Assembly: GCF_024206475.1 (NCBI RefSeq)
Contig: NZ_JAMBPR010000016.1
Location: forward strand, 62,001-126,000
Length of the DNA: 64,000 bases
From: Paraburkholderia sp. CNPSo 3274
Lineage (GTDB): Bacteria; Pseudomonadota; Gammaproteobacteria; Burkholderiales; Burkholderiaceae
Direction: 5' to 3'
Both the position numbers and the translations under genes were made by a program. Below, piece after piece: positions 16,571 through 25,146 of the stretch. Below the pieces are notes generated by a model. The model was not told the origin of the DNA. It was given only the letters and a program-made list of their open reading frames with translations, and ran no database searches. How positions within the stretch are numbered: position 1 is the first letter of the stretch; each line of letters opens with the position of its first letter.

Positions 16571-18496
16571 TTAGCCGGCGCGGGCAATCAGCAACGCGTT
16601 CGTACGCTTCACGAAGCTGGCCGGATCTTCCAGCGCGCCGCCTTCCGCCAGCAACGCCTGATCGAACAGGAGATTGCACCAGTCGCCAAAGTCCGCGCTA
16701 TCGGTGCGCAGCGCCTTCACGAGCGGATGCTCCGGGTTCACTTCGAGTATCGGCTGCATCTGCGGCGCCTGTTGTCCCGCCGCCTTCAGCATGCGCTGCA
16801 GATAACCGCTCATGTCGCCTTCATCCGCCACGAGGCACGAGGGCGAATCGGTCAGGCGGAACGTAAGACGCACGTCCTTGGCCTTGTCCTTGAGCGCTTC
16901 CTTCATATGCTCGACGAGCGGCTTGAGTTCTTCGCTCACCTTTTCCTGCTGCTGCTTTTCCTCGTCGTTGAGCGCGCCGAGGTCGAGGTCGCCGCGCGCC
17001 ACGCTCGCGAGCGGCTTGCCGTCGAACTCGTTCAGGAACGACAGCATCCACTCGTCCACGCGGTCCGTGAGGAGCAGCACTTCCACGCCCTTCTTGCGGA
17101 ACACTTCGAGGTGCGGACTATTCTTCGCGGCTTGCCACGTGTCGGCGGTGACGTAGTAGATCTTCGTCTGCTCGGGCTTCATGCGCGCAACGTAGTCGGC
17201 GAGCGCTACGGTCTGCTCGTTCATGTCGTTGTGGGTGGACGCGAAGCGCGCGAGCTTCGCCACGCGCTCGCGATTGGCGTGATCCTCGCCAATGCCTTCC
17301 TTGAGCACCTGGCCGAACTCGGTCCAGAACGTCGTGTACTTCGTCTTGTCCTCTTCGCTCGCTTCGGCGTCCGCTTCCGTGTCAACCCCGGCATTCGCCA
17401 TCTCTTCGAGCATCGAGAGCACGCGCTTGGTCACGCCGTCGCGAATCGCCTTCACGTCGCGGCTTTCCTGGAGGATTTCGCGCGAGACGTTGAGCGGCAG
17501 GTCGCTCGAATCGACTACGCCCTTCACGAAGCGCAGATAGTTCGGCAGCAGTTGCTCGGCGTCGTCCATGATGAACACGCGCTTCACGTAAAGCTTCAGT
17601 CCGCTCTTGTGATCGCGATTCCACAGGTCGAACGGCGCACGCGACGGCACGTAAAGGAGCTGCGTATATTCGCTGCGGCCTTCCACCCGGTTATGCGTCC
17701 ACGCGAGCGGATTCTGGTGGTCGTGCGCGAGGTGCTGATAGAACTGCTGATACTGCTCGTCGCTGATCTCGCTCTTCGAACGCGTCCACAGCGCGCTCGC
17801 CTGGTTGATGGTCTCGTACTCGTCCTTCGTGACCATCTCGCTCTTTTCGGCGTCCCATTCTTCCTTCTTCATCTCGATGGGCAGGCCGACGTGATCCGAA
17901 TACTTCTGGATGATCGACTTGATCTTCCATGCGGAAAGCAGTTCGTCCTCGCCTTCGCGCAGATGCAGCGTGATCGTCGTGCCGCGCTGCGCGCGCTCGA
18001 TCTTTTCGACGGCGAACTCGCCCTCGCCCGCGCTCGTCCAGCGCACGCCTTCGGCGGCCGACAGGCCCGCTCGGCGGCTTTCCACGGTGATCTTGTCCGC
18101 GACGATGAAGCCCGAATAGAAGCCCACGCCGAACTGGCCGATCAGCGCCGCGTCCTTCTGCTGGTCGCCCGAGAGCTTGCCGAAGAATTCCTTCGTGCCC
18201 GAGCGCGCGATCGTACCGAGGTGCGACACGGCTTCGTCATGGCTCATGCCGATGCCGTTGTCCACGATCGTGATGGTGCGCGCTTCCTTATCGACGCCCA
18301 CGCGGATGCGCAGGTTCGGATCGTCCTCGTAGAGCGCGCTGTTCGCGATCGCCTCGAAGCGCAGCTTGTCCGCCGCGTCCGATGCGTTCGAGATCAGTTC
18401 GCGCAGGAAGATTTCCTTGTTGCTGTACAGCGAATGGATCATCAGGTGCAGAAGCTGTTTCACTTCTGCCTGGAAGCTCATGGTTTCTTGTGCCAT
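16571..18496 (-). CDS. htpG: Chaperone HtpG (bacterial Hsp90)
   Basis: The 641-residue protein is full length. The N-terminal ATPase domain has [17 protein letters not shown] (ATP-binding helix with Asn/Asp), TIVDNGIGM, and SGTKEFFG with the lid region; the middle domain has [10 protein letters not shown] and [14 protein letters not shown], the latter with the catalytic arginine; the C-terminal dimerisation domain is present. HtpG remodels cytoplasmic clients under heat and other stress. RBS AGAGGACT lies just before the ATG. I did not find a convincing sigma-32 promoter between 18497 and 18600; only a TTGTCA -35-like site. Confidence 0.98.
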   Translation of the reverse strand: MAQETMSFQAEVKQLLHLMIHSLYSNKEIFLRELISNASDAADKLRFEAIANSALYEDDPNLRIRVGVDKEARTITIVDNGIGMSHDEAVSHLGTIARSGTKEFFGKLSGDQQKDAALIGQFGVGFYSGFIVADKITVESRRAGLSAAEGVRWTSAGEGEFAVEKIERAQRGTTITLHLREGEDELLSAWKIKSIIQKYSDHVGLPIEMKKEEWDAEKSEMVTKDEYETINQASALWTRSKSEISDEQYQQFYQHLAHDHQNPLAWTHNRVEGRSEYTQLLYVPSRAPFDLWNRDHKSGLKLYVKRVFIMDDAEQLLPNYLRFVKGVVDSSDLPLNVSREILQESRDVKAIRDGVTKRVLSMLEEMANAGVDTEADAEASEEDKTKYTTFWTEFGQVLKEGIGEDHANRERVAKLARFASTHNDMNEQTVALADYVARMKPEQTKIYYVTADTWQAAKNSPHLEVFRKKGVEVLLLTDRVDEWMLSFLNEFDGKPLASVARGDLDLGALNDEEKQQQEKVSEELKPLVEHMKEALKDKAKDVRLTFRLTDSPSCLVADEGDMSGYLQRMLKAAGQQAPQMQPILEVNPEHPLVKALRTDSADFGDWCNLLFDQALLAEGGALEDPASFVKRTNALLIARAG

Positions 18497-18628
18497 GGTC
18501 GAGAGTCCTCTTTCGTTGCAGTTCTAGTCTGACAAATTTGTGGCCGCGAGTTCTCAGTCGCATCGCGGCGCGCCGCCCGGACACTTGGGGACAGACGGCG
18601 CCGTTTTCAAGAGTCGCCGCCCGCGAAT

Positions 18629-20125
18629 TCACGCTTGCGCGCCGCCGCCGCGCCGGGCCACGCCTTCGAGATAGTCGGCGAGGAACGCGGGCAGCGCCGG
18701 GTCGCCGCAGTTGGCGATGTTAAAGCGCATCCACGTGGTGGGCGACTGGTGCGGCGAGAAGAGGCTCCCCGGCGTGAGCAGGAAGCCCGCTTCGTGCCCC
18801 GCCGCGGTGAGCGCGTCCGCGTCGACGCCGGTGTCCGCCCACAGGAACATGCCAGCGCCCGGCGCCGCGAAGAGGCGCATGCCGGCGCGCTCCAGCATGC
18901 GCGCCGCCTTGTCGCGCACGCCATCCAGCCGCCCGCGCAGGCGCTCCACATGACGCCGGTAGTGGCCCTCCGTGAGCACGCGGTAAAGCACGCGCTCGTT
19001 GAGCTCCGGACTCGTCATGCCGACGAGCATTTTCTGGTCCGCCACCGCCTGGGCCACGTCGAGCGCGCTCGCGATATAGCCCACGCGCAGGTTCGGCGCG
19101 AGCGTCTTCGAAAAGCTGCCGAGGTAGATCACGCGGCGAAGCTGGTCGAGACTCGCGAGGCGCGTGGCCGGATAGCCGGCCGGGCAGAGGTCGCCGTAGA
19201 TATCGTCTTCGACGACGATGAAGTCGTACTGTTCGGCAAGCCGCAGAATGCGGAACGCCTGCGCGGCGGTCAGCGAGGTGCCCGTGGGGTTTTGCAGCAC
19301 CGAATTGATCACAAGCATCCTCGGGCGCCAGGTCTCGACCAGCGCTTCGAGCGCGTCGAGGTCCGGCCCTTCGGGCGTGTACGGCATGCCTACGAGCCGC
19401 GCGCCCTGCGAGGCGAAGCGCCCGAACATCTGGAACCACGCGGGGTCGCCCACGATCACCGTGTCGCCGGGCTGCACGTAGATGCGCGCAAGCAGGTCGA
19501 TCGCCTGGGTGACGCCCGAAACGAGCACGATCTGGTCGGGCGTCGCGCCGATCTCGAGTTCCGCCATGCGCGTCTGGAGTTGCTGGCGCAGCGGCAGGAA
19601 GCCTTGCGGCGAGCCGAAGCCGAGCAGTTGCGTGCCGCTCTGGCGGGCAAGCGAGCGCATCGCTCCGGTCAGCAGTTCGCCGTCCAGCCAGCGCGCGGGC
19701 AGATATCCCAGACCCGGCCCTTTTTCTGGCCGCGTGGACGTGTGAAGCATATTGCGCAGCAGCCAGACCACGTCGATGGTGGACGGCGCGGGCGCGGCGG
19801 CCGCGTCGGCGCGCGTCGCAGCGCCCGCCGTCACCGGCTGGCGTTCGCCGCCCGCCACGAGCGCCAGCCGCTCGCGCACGTAGAAACCGGAACCGCGCCG
19901 CGAGTCGAGGTAGCCCTGCGCGACCAGACGCTCGTACGCCTCGACGACGGTAAAGCGCGACACGCCCTTGTCGAGCGCGAGCTTGCGGATGGACGGCATG
20001 CGCATGCCGGCGCGGAACACGCGCTCCTCGATGCGGCGACGGCCCCACTGCACGAGCTGGTCGACGAGCGTGAGCGTGGTCGCGTCGTGCGGGGCGGGAA
20101 TCTGGTCTAGCGGTACGGAGGACAT
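18629..20125 (-). CDS. MocR-type regulator: GntR winged helix fused to class I aminotransferase
   Basis: From the ATG at 20125 the product is 498 residues. Residues 20-85 form a GntR winged helix (MRMPSIRKLALDKGVSRFTVVEAYERLVAQGYL), and residues 120-490 form a fold-type I aminotransferase with the PLP lysine in GSFSKTLAPNLRVGY and the phosphate/pyridine residues in PNPTG-like QNPTGTSL. MocR proteins such as PdxR and GabR are PLP-dependent regulators that usually control a divergent gene. Here that would be the glyoxalase-like gene at 20320. The shared promoter region has a cluster of GTAC palindromes. The metabolic target is not evident. Confidence 0.92.
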   Translation of the reverse strand: MSSVPLDQIPAPHDATTLTLVDQLVQWGRRRIEERVFRAGMRMPSIRKLALDKGVSRFTVVEAYERLVAQGYLDSRRGSGFYVRERLALVAGGERQPVTAGAATRADAAAAPAPSTIDVVWLLRNMLHTSTRPEKGPGLGYLPARWLDGELLTGAMRSLARQSGTQLLGFGSPQGFLPLRQQLQTRMAELEIGATPDQIVLVSGVTQAIDLLARIYVQPGDTVIVGDPAWFQMFGRFASQGARLVGMPYTPEGPDLDALEALVETWRPRMLVINSVLQNPTGTSLTAAQAFRILRLAEQYDFIVVEDDIYGDLCPAGYPATRLASLDQLRRVIYLGSFSKTLAPNLRVGYIASALDVAQAVADQKMLVGMTSPELNERVLYRVLTEGHYRRHVERLRGRLDGVRDKAARMLERAGMRLFAAPGAGMFLWADTGVDADALTAAGHEAGFLLTPGSLFSPHQSPTTWMRFNIANCGDPALPAFLADYLEGVARRGGGAQA

Positions 20126-20145
20126 GAGGACTCCCTGAACTCGAA

Positions 20146-20225
20146 CTGTACAGAGCACTATCGGGCCGATTGTACCGTTACTGTCTGCAGCCATACCGGT
20201 ACATTTGATCGCATGCGTACCGGTA
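20146..20225. promoter_or_regulatory. Cluster of TGTAC / TACCGGTA palindromes (likely MocR operator)
   Basis: CTGTACAG (20146-20153), TGTACCG (20171-20177), TACCGGTA (20194-20201, extended to ACCGGTACA) and another TACCGGTA (20218-20225) sit in the divergent region. The two TACCGGTA copies are 24 bases apart, and TGTACCG/CGGTACA form an inverted pair (20171-20177 with 20197-20203). MocR/PdxR-type regulators bind repeated sites next to their own gene, so this is the expected operator; binding itself is inference. Confidence 0.55.
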
Positions 20226-20319
20226 AGGATTCGGTAGAGGCGTCAGCACACTGTTCAGGCGCGCGCTCCTGCCCTCTTCCTTCCGGCCCCTGGAAATCTC
20301 TGGCTCCGATCGCCCGCAC

Positions 20320-21021
20320 ATGAACGCCTCGCCGCTTCGCCTCGATCACCTCGTCGTTGCCGCGCGCACGCTGGAAGAAGGCGTACAGTACGTGAGCGAC
20401 GCGCTCGGCGTCGCGCCCACGGGCGGCGGCGCGCACCCGCTCATGCGCACGCACAACCGTCTGCTCGGGCTGTGGGGCGGCGCGTATCTGGAAGTCATCG
20501 CGGTCGATCCGGCGGCGAAGAGCGGAACAAGCCATGGCGCGAACGCCCGCGCGCGCCTCTTCGCGCTCGACGACCCTGCCGTTCAGGCGCGCATCGAACA
20601 GGGGCCGTACCTCGCGCATTGGGTTGCACGCGTCGATCCGCCGAAAAACCTCGCGCGCTGGCGCGAGCAGTATCCCCAGCGCATTCCCGAACTCGTGCCG
20701 ATGACGCGCGGCGACTTCTCGTGGCAACTCACGGTGCCGGAGAACGGCACGTTCCCGGCCTGGCAAGGCGCGGGCGACGGCATTCTGCCCTCGCTAATCC
20801 AGTGGGACACGGCGCATCACCCGTCGCAGGTGCTGGCCGATACCGGCATCGCGCTCACCTCGCTCACTGGCTTTCACCCAGAGGCGCAGGCGGCGCGCGA
20901 GCAGTTACAGTGGCTCGGCGCAGCGCACCTGATCGCCGTGGAGGAAGCCCTCTCGACCGCGCTCGTCGCGCAGTTCGAAACTCCGTCCGGTCCGCGCACG
21001 CTCGGCGCGCCGGCACGCTGA
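20320..21021 (+). CDS. Glyoxalase-like (Glyoxalase_3) VOC protein
   Basis: The 233-residue protein begins with LRLDHLVVAARTLEEGVQYVSDALGV, the start of the Glyoxalase_3 type VOC fold, followed by HNRLLGLWGGAYLEVIAVDP. No signal peptide. Metal-binding His and Glu positions are plausible (H13, H47, E56 region), but activity cannot be read off. It faces the MocR regulator across 194 bases that contain the palindrome cluster and is followed 22 bases later by an EamA transporter, so the two may form the regulated operon. Substrate unknown. Confidence 0.85.
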   Translation: MNASPLRLDHLVVAARTLEEGVQYVSDALGVAPTGGGAHPLMRTHNRLLGLWGGAYLEVIAVDPAAKSGTSHGANARARLFALDDPAVQARIEQGPYLAHWVARVDPPKNLARWREQYPQRIPELVPMTRGDFSWQLTVPENGTFPAWQGAGDGILPSLIQWDTAHHPSQVLADTGIALTSLTGFHPEAQAAREQLQWLGAAHLIAVEEALSTALVAQFETPSGPRTLGAPAR

Positions 21022-21043
21022 TCCGTCGAGCGCAAAGTCCCGC

Positions 21044-21949
21044 ATGAAAGCACGCGAAACCCAGGGCATGCTGCTCGGCCTCATCGGCGTCATGATCTTC
21101 AGCCTGACGCTGCCGATGACGCGCATCGTCGTCGCCGAATTCCACCCGCTTTTGAATGGCCTCGGCCGCGCGCTCGCCGCCGCCGTGCCGGCGGCGCTGC
21201 TGCTCGCCATCCGCCGCGAAAAATGGCCCACCTGGCCGCAGGTCAAGAGCCTCGGCGTGGTGTCGCTAGGCGTGATCGTCGCGTTTCCGGTGTTTTCCGC
21301 CTTTGCGATGAAGACCGTGCCGGCCTCGCACGGCGCCATCGTCAACGGGCTGCAGCCGCTCGCCGTGGCGATTTACGCTGCGTGGCTCTCGCACGAGCGG
21401 CCGTCGAAGGCGTTCTGGGCCAGCGCGCTCCTCGGCAGCGCGCTCGTGGTCGCGTTCGCGCTCCAGGCGGGCGGCGGCTCGCTGCACGCGGGCGACGCGT
21501 GGATGCTCATCGCGGTGGGCATCGGCGCGCTCGGCTACGCCGAAGGCGCGCGCCTCGCCCGCCAGCTCGGCGGCTGGCAGGTGATCTGCTGGGCGCTCGT
21601 GCTCTCGGCGCCGTTCCTCGCGCTGCCGGTGGGCTGGCTCGCGTGGGCGCATCATGTGGCGCATCCGGGGCCCGTCGCGCTCAAGACCTGGCTCGCCTTC
21701 GGTTACGTCACGCTGTTTTCGCAGTTCATCGGCTTTTTCGCGTGGTACGCGGGGCTCGCCATGGGCGGCACGGCGCGCGTGGGCCAGGTGCAACTGCTGC
21801 AGATTTTCTTCACGATGGCGTTCTCGGCGCTCTTTTTCGGCGAGCAGGTCGCGCCCTCGGCGTGGCTCTACGCGGCCGCGGTGATCGCCACGGTCGTACT
21901 GGGTCGCCGCGCGGCGATCCGCACGGCCCCGGCGCCAGCGCGCGCATGA
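21044..21949 (+). CDS. DMT superfamily transporter (EamA)
   Basis: The 301-residue protein has ten predicted membrane helices in two EamA repeats, including LGLIGVMIFSLTLPMTRIVV near the start and the FGYVTLFSQFIGFFAWYAGL segment in the second half. Family members export metabolites or amino acids. It lies 22 bases downstream of the glyoxalase-like gene and is likely co-transcribed, so it may export a compound handled by that enzyme. The next gene, an aminotransferase, has its own ribosome-binding site 109 bases away. Confidence 0.88.
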   Translation: MKARETQGMLLGLIGVMIFSLTLPMTRIVVAEFHPLLNGLGRALAAAVPAALLLAIRREKWPTWPQVKSLGVVSLGVIVAFPVFSAFAMKTVPASHGAIVNGLQPLAVAIYAAWLSHERPSKAFWASALLGSALVVAFALQAGGGSLHAGDAWMLIAVGIGALGYAEGARLARQLGGWQVICWALVLSAPFLALPVGWLAWAHHVAHPGPVALKTWLAFGYVTLFSQFIGFFAWYAGLAMGGTARVGQVQLLQIFFTMAFSALFFGEQVAPSAWLYAAAVIATVVLGRRAAIRTAPAPARA

Positions 21950-22058
21950 GCCGGTTTCGCGTCATAATTAAAGGTTTTCGGCGGCTTCCGGCGGCGCGTG
22001 ATCGCGCCCCATGCCGCCACTGAACCAGTCACTCGCCCCACCTCAACAAGGAGACCCC

Positions 22059-23258
22059 ATGGACCAGAGCGATCTCAAGGCCGCGCCCGCGTGGCAACTG
22101 TCCGAGCGTGCAATCAAGCTGACGAGCTCGGCGATTCGCGAAATCCTGAAGGTCACCGAGCGTCCCGAAGTCATTTCGTTCGCGGGCGGCCTGCCCGCGC
22201 CGGCCAGCTTCCCTGCCGAGGAAATGCGCGCCGCCGCCGACCGCATCCTGCGCGACGATCCCTCGGGCGCCCTCCAGTACAGCGCGACCGAAGGCTATAT
22301 GCCGCTGCGCGAATGGGTCGCCGCGCGTCACTCGGTGGGTGGCGTGAAAGTGCGCCCCTCGCAGGTGCTCATCACCACGGGTTCGCAGCAGGCGCTCGAC
22401 CTGATCGGCAAGGTGCTGGTCTCGCCCGATAGCCCCGTGCTCGTGGAAACGCCCACCTACCTCGGCGCGCTGCAGTCGTTCTCGCTTTACGAGCCGAAGT
22501 ACGTCCAGGTCCCGACCGACGAGAAGGGCCTCGTGCCCGAAGGCCTGACGTCGGACCTCACGGCCGGCGCGCGCCTGCTCTACGCGATCCCGAACTTCCA
22601 GAACCCCACGGGCCGCCGACTGCCGCTCGAGCGCCGCCAGGCGCTCGCGGAATTCGCGAAACACTCGCCCTTCCCCGTGATCGAAGACGACCCCTACGGT
22701 GCGCTGCTCTACGCGGGCGAGCCGTTGCCGACGGTGCACTCACTCGCGCCCGAGCACGTCGTGCATCTGGGCTCGTTCTCGAAGATCCTGGCCCCGGGCC
22801 TGCGCGTGGGCTACATCATTGCGCCCGAAGACCTGCACTTCAAGCTCGTGCAGGCCAAGCAGGCCACCGACCTGCACACGCCGAGCTTCACGCAGCGTAT
22901 CGTCTACGAGGTGGTGAAGGACGGCTTCCTCGACACGCACATCCCGAAGGTGCGCGCGCTCTATCGCGACCAGTGCGAGGCGATGCTCGACTCGCTCAAG
23001 CGCAACATGCCCGAAGGCGTGAGCTGGAACCGCCCCGAAGGCGGCATGTTCATCTGGGTGACGCTGCCCTCGAACATCGACAGCATGAAACTGCTGGCCG
23101 AAGCCGTCGCGCAGAACGTGGCCTTCGTGCCCGGCGCGCCGTTCTTTGCCGACGAGCCGCAACGCAACAAGCTGCGCCTGTCGTTCGTCACGGTACCGCC
23201 CGCGAAGATCGAAGAAGGCGTCGCGAAGCTCGCGGCCCTGATCCGCGCGCACGCCTGA
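22059..23258 (+). CDS. PLP-dependent aminotransferase (2-aminoadipate transaminase / MalY-PatB-like class I)
   Basis: From the ATG at 22059, with AAGGAGA at 22048-22054, the product is 399 residues. It is a fold-type I aminotransferase with SFAGGLPAPASFP (40-52), the LITTGSQQALDLIGKVL helix, QNPTGR (181-186), and the PLP lysine K242 in GSFSKILAPGLRVGY. The N-terminal form (SAIREILK) and the GGLP block match LysN/2-aminoadipate transaminase-like enzymes, but substrate specificity is not certain. It is terminated by a hairpin at 23264-23287 and followed by a RidA protein, which detoxifies enamine/imine products of PLP enzymes. Confidence 0.9.
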   Translation: MDQSDLKAAPAWQLSERAIKLTSSAIREILKVTERPEVISFAGGLPAPASFPAEEMRAAADRILRDDPSGALQYSATEGYMPLREWVAARHSVGGVKVRPSQVLITTGSQQALDLIGKVLVSPDSPVLVETPTYLGALQSFSLYEPKYVQVPTDEKGLVPEGLTSDLTAGARLLYAIPNFQNPTGRRLPLERRQALAEFAKHSPFPVIEDDPYGALLYAGEPLPTVHSLAPEHVVHLGSFSKILAPGLRVGYIIAPEDLHFKLVQAKQATDLHTPSFTQRIVYEVVKDGFLDTHIPKVRALYRDQCEAMLDSLKRNMPEGVSWNRPEGGMFIWVTLPSNIDSMKLLAEAVAQNVAFVPGAPFFADEPQRNKLRLSFVTVPPAKIEEGVAKLAALIRAHA

Positions 23259-23263
23259 TGCAT

Positions 23264-23287
23264 GCCTGGCGTAGCGCCAGGCTTTTT
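23264..23287 (+). terminator. Intrinsic terminator after aminotransferase
   Basis: GCCTGGCG (23264-23271) pairs with CGCCAGGC (23275-23282) over a 3-base loop and is followed by TTTTT. It lies only 6 bases after the stop, so readthrough to ridA would need to be partial. Confidence 0.85.
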
Positions 23288-23319
23288 CCGACTCAACACC
23301 CGAACGAGGAATCCTGATC

Positions 23320-23784
23320 ATGGCTGACATCAACATCTACGACCGTCTCGAACAGCTCGGCATCACCCTGCCCCAGGCAGGCGCGCCCGCCGCGGCCTAC
23401 GTGATGAGCGCCCAGAGCGGCAACACGGTGTACCTGTCGGGTCACATCGCGAAGAAGGACGGCAAGGTGTGGGCCGGCAAGCTGGGCGAGTCGCTCACGA
23501 CCGAGGAAGGCAAGGCCGCCGCACGCTCGATCGCGATCGATCTGCTCGCCACGCTGCACACCCACACGGGCGACCTCAACAAGGTCAAGCGCGTAGTCAA
23601 GCTCATGAGCCTCGTGAACTCGACGCTCACCTTCACCGAGCAGCACGTCGTCACGAACGGCGCTTCGGAGCTGATCGCCGATGTGTTCGGCGAGAAGGGC
23701 AAGCACGCACGCTCGGCCTTCGGCGTCGCGCAGATTCCGCTTGGCGCATGCGTCGAGATCGAGCTGATCGCCGAAGTCGAGTAA
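23320..23784 (+). CDS. RidA family reactive enamine/imine deaminase
   Basis: The 154-residue protein is a YjgF/RidA-family member of the longer type, with VYLSGHIAKKDG, VKRVVKLMSLVNSTLTF and the catalytic arginine in KHARSAFGVAQIPLGACVEIE. RidA enzymes hydrolyse reactive enamines and imines released by PLP-dependent enzymes. It follows an aminotransferase and precedes a PhzF protein. Its own ribosome-binding site is GAGGAA at 23305-23310. A hairpin at 23811 ends the transcript. Confidence 0.93.
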   Translation: MADINIYDRLEQLGITLPQAGAPAAAYVMSAQSGNTVYLSGHIAKKDGKVWAGKLGESLTTEEGKAAARSIAIDLLATLHTHTGDLNKVKRVVKLMSLVNSTLTFTEQHVVTNGASELIADVFGEKGKHARSAFGVAQIPLGACVEIELIAEVE

Positions 23785-23810
23785 GCAACATCAGCGACCT
23801 TGGGTAACGT

Positions 23811-23840
23811 GCGCGGACCTGCATCAAGGTCCGCGCGCTT
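23811..23840 (+). terminator. Intrinsic terminator after ridA
   Basis: GCGCGGACCT (23811-23820) pairs with AGGTCCGCGC (23827-23836) over a 6-base loop; TTT follows at 23839. The short T-run suggests moderate strength. Confidence 0.7.
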
Positions 23841-23918
23841 TCCCACAGTTTCCTGTTGCGCGTTCGCGCAACCTGGCGCAGCCTCTCGCGCCGCTCCCCC
23901 TTCCACGATCGTCCCGCC

Positions 23919-24797
23919 ATGACCCAGCACAGCGTCCGCTTCAAACAGGTCGACGTCTTCACGTCGGTACCCTTCAAGGGCAACCCGCTCGCCGTGGTGT
24001 TCGACGCCGACGGCTTGAGCGGCGATGAGATGCAGGCCATCGCGCGCTGGACGAATCTCTCGGAAACCAGCTTCCTGCTCGCCCCCACCCACGCGCGCGC
24101 CGACTACCGCGTGCGCATCTTCACGACCAAGGGCGAGCTGCCCTTCGCGGGCCATCCGACGCTCGGCACGGCGCACGCATTTCTCGAAAGCGGCTGCACG
24201 CCGAAGACGCCCGGCCGCCTCGTGCAGGAATGCGGCGCAGGTCTCATCGACCTGGCCGCCGCAGAGAACGACGCATGGGCCTTCGCCGCGCCGGCCGCGC
24301 GCGTGACGCCACTCGTCACAGCGCAGTTCGACGGATTGCGCGCGGCGCTGCGCTCGGACGCCATCGACTTCACGGCAACGCCCTGCGGCGTCGACAACGG
24401 CGCACCCTGGCTCGTCGTGCGCCTCGCGTCGGCGCAAGCGGTGCTCGCGCTCGACGTCGACTACGAGGCGATCGAAGCGGTTGCCGCGAGCGTGGGCGCA
24501 CACGGCGTGGCCGCCTACGGCCCGCATGAGGCCGATGGTCCCGCGACCTTCGAAGTGCGCTGCCTCATGACCGGGCTCGGCAAGGGCGAAGACCCCGTCA
24601 CCGGCAGCGCGAACGCCGCCATCGCCATGCTGCTCGAACAGCAGACCCGGCGTCCGGGCGCGCACTATACGGTGCGTCAAGGCACGGCGCTCGGGCGCGA
24701 CGGGCGCGTGCGCGTCGAATATGACGATGCGGCGAAAAAGATCTGGATTGGCGGCCATTCGGTGACGGTCGTCGACGGGACCTGCCGGATCGGCTAA
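23919..24797 (+). CDS. PhzF family isomerase/epimerase-like protein
   Basis: From the ATG at 23919 the product is 292 residues, a full PhzF length. It has the QVDVFTSVPFKGNPLAVV start and the catalytic Glu49 in LSETSFLL, then RIFTTKGELPFAGHPTLGTAH with the GHP substrate loop, and GEDPVTGSANAAI. PhzF-type enzymes carry out proton-shuttle isomerisations; most members have unknown substrates. It lies 134 bases behind ridA, after a terminator, so it likely has its own promoter. Confidence 0.92.
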   Translation: MTQHSVRFKQVDVFTSVPFKGNPLAVVFDADGLSGDEMQAIARWTNLSETSFLLAPTHARADYRVRIFTTKGELPFAGHPTLGTAHAFLESGCTPKTPGRLVQECGAGLIDLAAAENDAWAFAAPAARVTPLVTAQFDGLRAALRSDAIDFTATPCGVDNGAPWLVVRLASAQAVLALDVDYEAIEAVAASVGAHGVAAYGPHEADGPATFEVRCLMTGLGKGEDPVTGSANAAIAMLLEQQTRRPGAHYTVRQGTALGRDGRVRVEYDDAAKKIWIGGHSVTVVDGTCRIG

Positions 24798-25146
24798 GCG
24801 GCTGAGCGCCTGCCTGCTCAAGTCGCCCCGCACGCCAGCCTCGCCCAAACTCATGCACGCGGCATCGTCCGCGATGCACCGCCTCGCATCTATGCACCGC
24901 ACATGGGCATCGCGCTCGTGTCGAGGCGACCCTCGCGTATACCCGAGGGAGCACAGCTTCCTTAATCATTCCCCAACCAGTAATATCGAAACATTGGACG
25001 CATGCCGCGTCCGGCGTTCATTGCTCGCGCGCAATGCGCGTATTCCCCTGCCATCCGTTATTCATGCCGCCGATTCAACCGAGCGCATCATTGCCGTTCT
25101 GGCCGCCGCATCCGCGGTGTGAGCTCACGCGCCTACGGCGGCCGCG
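24798..25146. other. Intergenic region before the GGDEF-EAL gene
   Basis: About 350 bases with an AT-richer patch at 24961-24992 (TTAATCATT, TAATAT at 24981-24986), which is the best promoter candidate in the region; a good -35 is lacking. No ORF on either strand looks coding, and no RNA gene is seen. Confidence 0.45.
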
